Assembly (NCBI GenBank): GCA_905214855.1
Contig: CAJMNU010000050.1
Location: 1 to 10,482 of the forward strand
DNA: 10,482 nucleotides
Reading direction: 5' to 3'
Origin: an uncultured bacterium
GTDB lineage: Bacteria > Bacillota > Clostridia > Lachnospirales > Lachnospiraceae
Under the pieces are notes generated by a model that was given only the letters and a program-made list of their open reading frames with translations, searched no databases and was not told the DNA's origin. Each line of letters begins with the position of its first letter. Position 1 is the first letter of the stretch. A program made the position numbers and the translations under genes. Positions 1-5,426 of this stretch are shown here, in pieces.

Positions 1-1352
1 TGACCAGACGTCTGGTAGACGTATCTCAGGATCTGATCATCCGTGAGGTAGACTGTTGTGAAGGAAAAGAACCTCCATTTATGGAAATTAAGGCATTCAC
101 AGATGGAAAAGAGACCATTGAGAGTCTGGAAGAAAGATTGACAGGTCGTTATATCGCAGAGACTATTGTAGATCCGGATACTGGTGAAGTGGTAGTAAAG
201 AAGAATCACATGTGTACACCAAAACGTGCGGCTGCAGTTATGGAAGTACTGAAGAAACTTGGAAGAGATTCTGTAAAGATCCGTACAGTCTTAACTTGTA
301 AGTCTCATATTGGTGTGTGTGCAAAATGTTATGGTGCGAACATGGCAACCGGTCAGCCAGTTCAGGTAGGTGAGGCAGTTGGTATCATTGCTGCACAGTC
401 TATCGGTGAGCCGGGTACACAGCTGACCATGCGTACATTCCATACTGGTGGTGTTGCTGGTGGCGATATCACACAGGGTCTTCCTCGTGTCGAGGAGCTT
501 TTCGAGGCCCGCAGACCGAAGGGACTTGCGATCATCGCAGAGTTCGGCGGTGTCGCTGTCATTAAAGATACAAAGAAGAAACGTGAGATCATGATCACAG
601 ATAATGAAACTGGTGCATCCAAGACATATCTGATCCCATATGGTTCCAGAATCAAGATCACAGACGGACAGGTACTGGAGGCTGGCGATGAGCTGACTGA
701 AGGTAGTGTGAACCCGCATGATCTTCTGAAGATCAAAGGTGTCCGTGCAGTACAGGATTACATGATCAAAGAAGTACAGCGTGTATATCGTCTGCAGGGT
801 GTAGAAATCAATGATAAGCACGTTGAGATGATCGTAAGACAGATGTTGAAGAAGATCCGTATTGAAGAGAGCGGAGATTCTGATGTACTTCCGGGAGTAT
901 CTATGGATGTTCTGGATTACAATGAAATGAATGAGAAATTGATAGCAGAAGGCAAGAGACCGGCAGAAGGTAAACAGGTTATGCTTGGTATTACAAAAGC
1001 ATCTTTGGCAACAGATTCCTTCTTGTCAGCGGCATCTTTCCAGGAGACAACAAAGGTTCTGACAGAAGCAGCTATCAATGGAAAAGTTGATCATCTGATT
1101 GGTCTGAAAGAAAATGTTATCATTGGTAAACTGATTCCAGCCGGAACAGGTATGAAGAGATACCGCAGTGTAAAGCTGGATACAGATATCAACATGGAAG
1201 ATGAGATCACGTTTGATGAAGAGGAAGTAAATGGTGTAGATCTGATGGATGACTTTGACGACTATGTTGAGCTTCCAGCTGAGTCTGAGGAGGCAGAGAT
1301 GCCAGAGGCAGGCGAAGAGAACAAACCAGAAACTTCTGAGACAGAGGAATAA
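1..1352 (+). CDS. rpoC: DNA-directed RNA polymerase subunit beta', C-terminal part (5' truncated)
   Basis: This is the last 449 codons of the RNA polymerase beta' subunit; the reading frame is open from base 3 and the gene begins outside the window. The subunit forms the catalytic cleft with RpoB. Visible landmarks are the second beta' zinc site, with one Cys at codon 54-56 and a Cys-x6-Cys-x2-Cys cluster at codons 297, 318 and 327. Next comes the trigger-loop/bridge segment at about 369-452 ([18 protein letters not shown], then a TMRTFHTGG motif), followed at once by [16 protein letters not shown]. The large insertion found in the proteobacterial trigger loop is therefore absent, as expected for Firmicutes. 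The C-terminus is a long Glu/Asp-rich tail (about the last 50 residues), which is variable in the family. The first in-frame ATG, at base 81, is internal and not the start. The gene is followed by a hairpin and then by an unrelated gene. Confidence 0.98.
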   Translation, partial: TRRLVDVSQDLIIREVDCCEGKEPPFMEIKAFTDGKETIESLEERLTGRYIAETIVDPDTGEVVVKKNHMCTPKRAAAVMEVLKKLGRDSVKIRTVLTCKSHIGVCAKCYGANMATGQPVQVGEAVGIIAAQSIGEPGTQLTMRTFHTGGVAGGDITQGLPRVEELFEARRPKGLAIIAEFGGVAVIKDTKKKREIMITDNETGASKTYLIPYGSRIKITDGQVLEAGDELTEGSVNPHDLLKIKGVRAVQDYMIKEVQRVYRLQGVEINDKHVEMIVRQMLKKIRIEESGDSDVLPGVSMDVLDYNEMNEKLIAEGKRPAEGKQVMLGITKASLATDSFLSAASFQETTKVLTEAAINGKVDHLIGLKENVIIGKLIPAGTGMKRYRSVKLDTDINMEDEITFDEEEVNGVDLMDDFDDYVELPAESEEAEMPEAGEENKPETSETEE

Positions 1353-1394
1353 ACGCAGCATAGGGGAATTCCCCCTTTAGCAATAAAAACAGAG

Positions 1395-1437
1395 TGCCGC
1401 AGACGGATGGAATATTTCTTTTCCGTGTGCGGCATTT
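1395..1437 (+). terminator. Hairpin terminator after rpoC
   Basis: A 13-bp stem (1395-1407 with 1422-1434) carries one mismatch, has a 14-nt AU-rich loop and is followed by only TTT. It lies 42 bases after the rpoC stop and probably ends the rpoBC transcript. The short U-tract suggests incomplete termination, so some read-through into the next gene is possible. A 12-nt perfect palindrome (GGGGAATTCCCC, 1363-1374) precedes it and could form a small extra hairpin. Confidence 0.7.
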
Positions 1438-1485
1438 GTAGAAGAAATATAAATGTATTCATAGTAGAAAAGGAGCTGATTTTTT

Positions 1486-2775
1486 TTGGACTCAAGTGAC
1501 GCGAGTGCGCTACAAATTGTTATTTTATTGATTCTGTTATTTTTATCCGCATTTTTTTCATCTGCTGAGACTGCTCTCACAACGGTAAATAAAATCCGTA
1601 TGAGAAATCTGGCTGAAGATGGCTATAAGCCTGCGAAAAATGTGCTGAAAGTGATCGAAGATCCGGCAAAGATGCTGAGTGCGATCCTGATAGGCAATAA
1701 TATTGTCAATCTGAGTGCTTCTTCCCTTGCGACAACCATTGCAATGGATCTGTATGGAAAACAATGGGTTGGTGTTGCCACAGGTATTTTGACACTCTTG
1801 ATCTTGGTTTTTGGTGAGATCACACCTAAGACAATGGCAACAATCTCCGCTGAAAAATTGTCTTTTATGGCAGCAAAAGTGATATGGCCTATGATGAATA
1901 TCCTGACTCCGGTGATTTTCTTTGTCAACCAGCTTGCTAAAGTGGTGCTGTTTATTTTGAGGGTAGATCCTTCACAAAAACAGGAGGCGATCACAGAGGA
2001 TGAACTTCGTACCATTGTAGAGGTCAGCCATGAAGAAGGCGTGATTGAGACAGAGGAGAAAAAGATCATCAATAATGTATTTGACTTTGGAGACTCTGTT
2101 GCAAAAGATGTAATGGTACCTAGAATTGATATGATCTTTGTAGACGTGGACGCGATGTATGAAGAGCTGATGGAAATTTTCCAGCAGGAAAAATATACCC
2201 GTTATCCTGTGTTTGAGGAGACAACGGACAATGTCATCGGTATTTTAAATGTAAAAGACCTTTTATGTATTCAAGAAAAGGAAAAAGACAGTTTTAAAGT
2301 GAGAGATTTTCTGAGAGAACCGCTGTATACATATGAATTTAAGAAAACAGCAGAGTTGATGTTGGAGATGAGAAAAGCTCAGAATAACATCGTGATCGTT
2401 TTGGATGAGTATGGAGCAACCGCAGGTCTTATCACTTTGGAAGATATGTTGGAGGAAATTGTCGGTGACATCCGTGATGAGTATGACGAGGATGAGGAGG
2501 AGAGCCTGAAAGCAATAGATGAGAATGAGTATATTGTAGAAGGTTCTATGAAGCTGGACGATTTGAATGACCAGTTGGGTCTGGAATTGGAATCAGAAGA
2601 TTACGATTCGATCGGAGGTCTTGTAATTGGGCTTTTGGATCACCTTCCAGAAGAGGGAGAGTCTGTAGATTATGAAAACCTTCATTTAATGGTGGATAAG
2701 GTGGATAAAAACCGTGTGGATAAGATCCACTTGTGGATTCTTGAAAAAGAAGAAGAGCTGAATGACGAAGACTAA
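1486..2775 (+). CDS. CNNM/CorC-family (HlyC-type) membrane protein with DUF21, CBS pair and CorC_HlyC domains
   Basis: A 429-residue inner-membrane protein of the family once called hemolysin C-like and now linked to Mg2+/cation efflux (CorC, CNNM, MpfA). Domains in order: an N-terminal DUF21 membrane domain (about residues 8-170) with the family motifs SSAETA (25-30), IGNNIVN (69-75) and FGEITPKT (109-116); a CBS pair (about 200-340) with VMVPRIDM, RYPVFEE and VLDEYGATAGLITLEDMLEE; an acidic stretch; and a C-terminal CorC_HlyC domain (about 350-425) with the typical SIGGLVIGLLDHLPEEGE segment. Length fits the family. The start is TTG at 1486, chosen because AGGAG at 1471-1475 lies ten bases before it and DUF21 begins directly after. 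The gene stands alone between two terminators. Family membership is clear; the transported ion is inferred from homologues, and a haemolytic role is unlikely. Confidence 0.93.
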   Translation: MDSSDASALQIVILLILLFLSAFFSSAETALTTVNKIRMRNLAEDGYKPAKNVLKVIEDPAKMLSAILIGNNIVNLSASSLATTIAMDLYGKQWVGVATGILTLLILVFGEITPKTMATISAEKLSFMAAKVIWPMMNILTPVIFFVNQLAKVVLFILRVDPSQKQEAITEDELRTIVEVSHEEGVIETEEKKIINNVFDFGDSVAKDVMVPRIDMIFVDVDAMYEELMEIFQQEKYTRYPVFEETTDNVIGILNVKDLLCIQEKEKDSFKVRDFLREPLYTYEFKKTAELMLEMRKAQNNIVIVLDEYGATAGLITLEDMLEEIVGDIRDEYDEDEEESLKAIDENEYIVEGSMKLDDLNDQLGLELESEDYDSIGGLVIGLLDHLPEEGESVDYENLHLMVDKVDKNRVDKIHLWILEKEEELNDED

Positions 2776-2785
2776 GATGATAATG

Positions 2786-2830
2786 GATTCCGGAGGAAAC
2801 ATGTAAAGTGTTTCTCTCCGGAATCTTTTT
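2786..2830 (+). terminator. Strong Rho-independent terminator
   Basis: A 16-bp stem made of GATTCCGGAG with CTCCGGAATC plus GAAACA with TGTTTC, with one bulged T and a 7-nt loop, followed directly by TTTTT. It starts ten bases after the stop of the CNNM gene and ends its transcript on the plus strand. Confidence 0.92.
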
Positions 2831-2905
2831 GTTGTTAGGCCAAGGGTCTGTTTCCATTGTGGAGTTTTTCGCTGATCCGAAAAACGGAACTTTGGGAACA
2901 AATAA

Positions 2906-2970
2906 ACCACCGGCTTAGCCCAACATCATAAATTCCCCTTAAGTTTATGATGTTGGGCTAAGCCGGTGGT
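2906..2970. repeat. Perfect 27-bp inverted repeat between convergent genes
   Basis: The arms at 2906-2932 and 2944-2970 are exact reverse complements over 27 bases and enclose an 11-nt spacer. The outer ends read ACCACCGGCTTAGCC and GGCTAAGCCGGTGGT. On the minus strand the stem is followed by a T-rich run (TTTATTTGTT), so it can act as a terminator for the membrane-protein gene that ends at 3011. The plus-strand side has no T-tract. A stem this long and without any mismatch is more than a terminator needs, so a REP-like or miniature mobile palindrome that also serves as terminator is a fair alternative. No target-site duplication was recognised. Confidence 0.9.
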
Positions 2971-3010
2971 CTTGACTATATCAGGAAGAATATGCTGACA
3001 AAAAATGGAT

Positions 3011-3370
3011 TTAACTGAGTATTCCACCAATGGAAGCGCTTGCGCTACAGAGGGAAAGATATAATAGGATCTGTGGAGTATCTGGAAAAACGTGATTGAT
3101 CGCAAAGGAAGCAAGGATCAGAATACCCATGTATAAAAAACCAAGGAGTGCACCCCAGAAAAAACGACGTTGCCGAATGAGTTTACCGCTTACAAATCCT
3201 CCGATCAGGCAGGAGATCACATAGATGGCACGTACACCAAAGTTGATCTGAGGTTCTGTCAAATGAAAACGGTACAGGGCAAAGGCAAGGAGAATAAGAG
3301 AGACTGCTGTTAGTATGTATGTAAGAATAAGAGCCTTGAAGAGAGAAAAAAAACGACGGGAACTTTCCAT
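3011..3370 (-). CDS. Small four-helix membrane protein, TIGR04086/DUF3792 type
   Basis: A 119-residue, very hydrophobic protein with four predicted membrane helices (about residues 13-33, 46-64, 71-92 and 100-118) and basic loops (SGKLIRQRRFF between helices 2 and 3). The size, helix layout and the IGGFVSGKLI / FFWGALLGFLYMGIL pattern fit the TIGR04086 (DUF3792, YrzE-like) family of Firmicutes, whose function is unknown. I chose ATG at 3370 because AAAGG lies nine bases before it. A TTG six codons upstream (3388) stays in frame but has no ribosome binding site. The gene is divergent from the scfA operon and convergent with the CNNM gene, and probably ends at the 27-bp palindrome. I saw no convincing promoter for it in 3371-3538. 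The family call rests on pattern memory; membrane nature is certain. Confidence 0.82.
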   Translation of the reverse strand: MESSRRFFSLFKALILTYILTAVSLILLAFALYRFHLTEPQINFGVRAIYVISCLIGGFVSGKLIRQRRFFWGALLGFLYMGILILASFAINHVFPDTPQILLYLSLCSASASIGGILS

Positions 3371-3538
3371 ATGGGTTTTCCTTTCCAAGCATTCATAAAG
3401 ATCTGTTGATGTTACTATATTCTGTATAGATTAGGAAAATGTATAAAATACCCAGAAAGGAAGAAAAAACAGGACGTATTTTTGGGAATGGGAAAGAGAA
3501 AAACACGATGCAGGGAGATAAAACCGCCTCAGAATAAC

Positions 3539-3567
3539 TTGCGTCAAGCATAAACATATGATATAAT
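3539..3567 (+). promoter_or_regulatory. Extended -10 promoter of the scfA operon
   Basis: A perfect TATAAT (3562-3567) is preceded by TG plus one base (3559-3560), the extended -10 form. Seventeen bases upstream is TTGCGT (3539-3544), a half-match to the sigma-A -35 box. Transcription would start near 3574 and give a leader of about 35 nt with an AAGGAGG site. This suggests strong, housekeeping-type expression of the peptide gene. Confidence 0.75.
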
Positions 3568-3609
3568 TCTTTTCGACCATTATGAAAACAAAGAGAAGGA
3601 GGAATAGAG

Positions 3610-3756
3610 ATGAAACACGTTAAAACTTTAAGTACAAGTACATTAAAGGACTCCATGAAAAAAGGTGGCTGCGGCGAGTGCCAGACTTCCTGCCAGTCTG
3701 CTTGCAAGACTTCCTGTACAGTAGGAAATCAGAGCTGCGAGAACAGCAATCGCTAA
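3610..3756 (+). CDS. scfA: SCIFF six-cysteine RiPP precursor peptide (ranthipeptide class)
   Basis: A 48-residue peptide with six cysteines in its C-terminal part (C21, C24, C28, C32, C36, C43), the hallmark of SCIFF ('six cysteines in forty-five residues'). The N-terminal leader is lysine- and Thr/Ser-rich (MKHVKTLSTSTLKDSMKKGG); the core has the spacing C-x2-C-x3-C-x3-C-x3-C-x6-C with Thr or Ser between cysteines. In studied SCIFF peptides the partner radical SAM enzyme makes a thioether between Cys32 and Thr37; both residues are present here at the same numbers. The start is ATG at 3610, with a near-perfect AAGGAGG (3596-3602) seven bases before it. The maturase gene follows after 258 nt. 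The family is nearly universal in Clostridia; the role of the mature peptide is not settled, and a link to population-density control has been proposed. No dedicated protease or exporter is seen nearby. The gene is easy to miss because of its size. Confidence 0.95.
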   Translation: MKHVKTLSTSTLKDSMKKGGCGECQTSCQSACKTSCTVGNQSCENSNR

Positions 3757-3793
3757 TGGATGAACTTCCTGTTTGAAATCGGCAGGCCAGAAG

Positions 3794-3826
3794 ACCCCTA
3801 CGGTCATTACGGACGTAGGGGTTCTT
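3794..3826 (+). terminator. Partial terminator/attenuator between scfA and scfB
   Basis: A perfect 9-bp stem, ACCCCTACG (3794-3802) with CGTAGGGGT (3814-3822), has an 11-nt loop and is followed by the weak run TCTT. It begins 38 bases after the scfA stop. A leaky terminator here would give far more peptide mRNA than maturase mRNA, as is usual for peptide/enzyme pairs. That role is inferred. Confidence 0.65.
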
Positions 3827-3851
3827 ATATTGCGCGGTGAAGCGGGAAAGT

Positions 3852-3883
3852 GCTGGGCAGGTATGTTTGCGTATCTGCCCGGT
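3852..3883 (+). other. Stem-loop in the scfA-scfB spacer (second hairpin)
   Basis: GCTGGGCAGGTAT (3852-3864) pairs with GTATCTGCCCGGT (3871-3883) over 13 base pairs including four G-U pairs, closing a 6-nt loop. An outer GGAAA/TTTCC helix (3845-3849 with 3886-3890) can stack below it across a small internal loop. There is no U-tract, so it is not a simple terminator. It may be an mRNA stabiliser, a processing site or part of a regulatory leader of scfB. It resembles no riboswitch I know. Confidence 0.5.
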
Positions 3884-3920
3884 AGTTTCCGTGCGGTTTG
3901 CCTGTAATCGTTTTGGATGG

Positions 3921-3953
3921 TGTTTAAAGCAGAAAAGGTGCTGACTTTAAACA
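3921..3953 (+). other. Stem-loop upstream of scfB (third hairpin)
   Basis: TGTTTAAAG (3921-3929) pairs perfectly with CTTTAAACA (3945-3953). An inner CAG/CTG helix is offset by one bulged A. It lies 61 bases before the scfB start. A TATAAC at 3967-3972 could be the -10 box of a weak secondary promoter, but no matching -35 box is found. From here to 4014 the sequence holds only the scfB ribosome binding site. Confidence 0.45.
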
Positions 3954-4014
3954 ATGTGCAGTAGAGTATAACAGGATGATAGCTTGTTAAATGTAGATAG
4001 AAAGAGGTAATTAG

Positions 4015-5412
4015 GTGATACATCAATATAAAAATAATGGATATGCAATCGTTTTAGATGTCAACAGTGGTGCTGTGCATTCTGTGGATGATCTGATGTA
4101 CGATGTGATAGAGGTACTGGCAAAAAGGCATCAGGAGCTGCCTGAGGGAGCAGAACTTTCACAGGAAAGCAAGGATGAAGTATACCATACTCTGGAGGGA
4201 CGTTATGGGGTACAGGAACTGAAGGAAGCTCTGGAAGATGTACAGGAGTTGATCTCACGAGGTGAACTGTTTGCAGAGGATGTGTACCATGACTATGTGA
4301 TCGACTTTAAAAAACGTCAGACGGTAGTAAAGGCATTATGCCTGCATATTGCACATGACTGCAATCTTGCATGTCGCTACTGTTTTGCAGAAGAGGGAGA
4401 ATATCATGGCAGAAGAGCTTTGATGAGCTTTGAGGTAGGAAAGAAAGCATTGGATTTCCTGATCGCCAATTCTGGTTCAAGACATAATCTGGAGGTTGAT
4501 TTCTTTGGCGGTGAGCCACTGATGAACTGGGAAGTTGTAAAACAGCTTGTAGAATATGGTCGTTCTCAGGAAAAGGAACACAACAAGCGATTCCGTTTTA
4601 CTCTTACAACCAATGGTGTTCTGTTAAATGATGAGATCATGGAATTCTGCAATCGTGAGATGAGTAATGTAGTCTTGAGCTTAGATGGAAGAAAAGAAGT
4701 CAATGATAAGATGCGTCCATTCCGCAATGGAAAAGGAAGTTATGATCTGATCGTTCCGAAATTCCAGAAATTTGCAGAGAGCAGAGAGCAGATGAATTAT
4801 TATGTAAGAGGTACATTTACCCACAATAATTTGGATTTTTCAGAGGATGCACTGCATTTTGCAGATCTTGGATTTAAGCAGATGTCAATTGAACCTGTTG
4901 TGGCAGAACCACAAGAACCATATGCGATCCGTGAGGAAGATCTTCCTCAGATCATGGAACAATATGATAAACTGGCAGCAGAGTATGTGAAGAGAAAGAA
5001 AGAGGGAAGAGGATTTAATTTCTTCCACTTTATGATCGATCTCAGTCAGGGACCATGTGTGGCAAAACGTCTTTCCGGATGTGGCTCAGGAACAGAATAT
5101 CTGGCAGTAACACCTTGGGGAGATCTTTACCCATGTCATCAGTTTGTCGGAAAAGAAGAATTCCTGCTGGGAAATGTGGATACAGGTATTACCAATACAG
5201 AAGTGCGTGATGAGTTCAAATTATGTAATGTATATGCAAAAGAAAAATGTAAAGATTGTTTCGCAAGATTTTATTGCAGTGGCGGTTGTGCAGCAAATTC
5301 TTACAACTTCCATGGTTCTATTACAGATGCATATGATGTTGGATGTGAGATGCAGAAGAAGAGAATTGAGTGTGCGATTATGATCAAAGCGGCTTTAGCC
5401 GATGAAAATTAA
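4015..5412 (+). CDS. scfB: SCIFF radical SAM/SPASM maturase
   Basis: A 465-residue radical SAM enzyme that cross-links the ScfA peptide, by analogy with CteB and Tte1186. Residues 1 to about 90 form the peptide-binding domain (RRE); the opening MIHQYKNNGYAIVLD is typical of SCIFF maturases. The SAM-binding [4Fe-4S] motif is C116-x3-C120-x2-C123 (CNLACRYC), followed by FFGGEPL and the TTNG strand. The C-terminal SPASM domain, which holds two auxiliary clusters, has C356 and C374 (CGSGTEYLAVTPWGDLYPC), then C404, C412-x2-C415-x5-C421-x3-C425 and C444. C348 is also present. All expected cysteines are intact and the length is normal for the family. The start is GTG at 4015, with AGAGG (4003-4007) seven bases upstream and agreement with the family N-terminus. 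secDF follows after 14 bases, so the two are cotranscribed. The substrate is inferred from the adjacent scfA. Confidence 0.96.
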   Translation: MIHQYKNNGYAIVLDVNSGAVHSVDDLMYDVIEVLAKRHQELPEGAELSQESKDEVYHTLEGRYGVQELKEALEDVQELISRGELFAEDVYHDYVIDFKKRQTVVKALCLHIAHDCNLACRYCFAEEGEYHGRRALMSFEVGKKALDFLIANSGSRHNLEVDFFGGEPLMNWEVVKQLVEYGRSQEKEHNKRFRFTLTTNGVLLNDEIMEFCNREMSNVVLSLDGRKEVNDKMRPFRNGKGSYDLIVPKFQKFAESREQMNYYVRGTFTHNNLDFSEDALHFADLGFKQMSIEPVVAEPQEPYAIREEDLPQIMEQYDKLAAEYVKRKKEGRGFNFFHFMIDLSQGPCVAKRLSGCGSGTEYLAVTPWGDLYPCHQFVGKEEFLLGNVDTGITNTEVRDEFKLCNVYAKEKCKDCFARFYCSGGCAANSYNFHGSITDAYDVGCEMQKKRIECAIMIKAALADEN

Positions 5413-5426
5413 AGGAGAAAAACGTC

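Noticed and set aside
291..821. Long minus-strand open frame opposite rpoC
   Set aside because: It lies wholly antisense to conserved rpoC codons, is rich in Cys, His and Thr as expected of reverse reading, and has no start signal.
3371..3388. TTG start for the minus-strand membrane protein, six codons upstream
   Set aside because: No ribosome binding site precedes it, whereas AAAGG is well placed for the ATG at 3370.
3439..3537. Plus-strand 32-codon ORF upstream of scfA (begins MYKIPRKEEK)
   Set aside because: The only ribosome-binding-like bases (AGGA) are too close to the ATG, the ORF overlaps the likely -35 region of the scfA promoter at its end, and its lysine-rich composition looks like chance reading of A-rich DNA.
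3610..3756. Metallothionein or bacteriocin as an alternative identity for the Cys-rich peptide
   Set aside because: The exact six-Cys pattern, the leader sequence and the adjacent dedicated radical SAM/SPASM enzyme fit SCIFF; metallothioneins would not have this partner.
3393..4026. Two minus-strand open frames (3393-3707 and 3643-4026) covering scfA and the spacer
   Set aside because: They run opposite the clear scfA gene, lack a ribosome binding site and show no recognisable domain.
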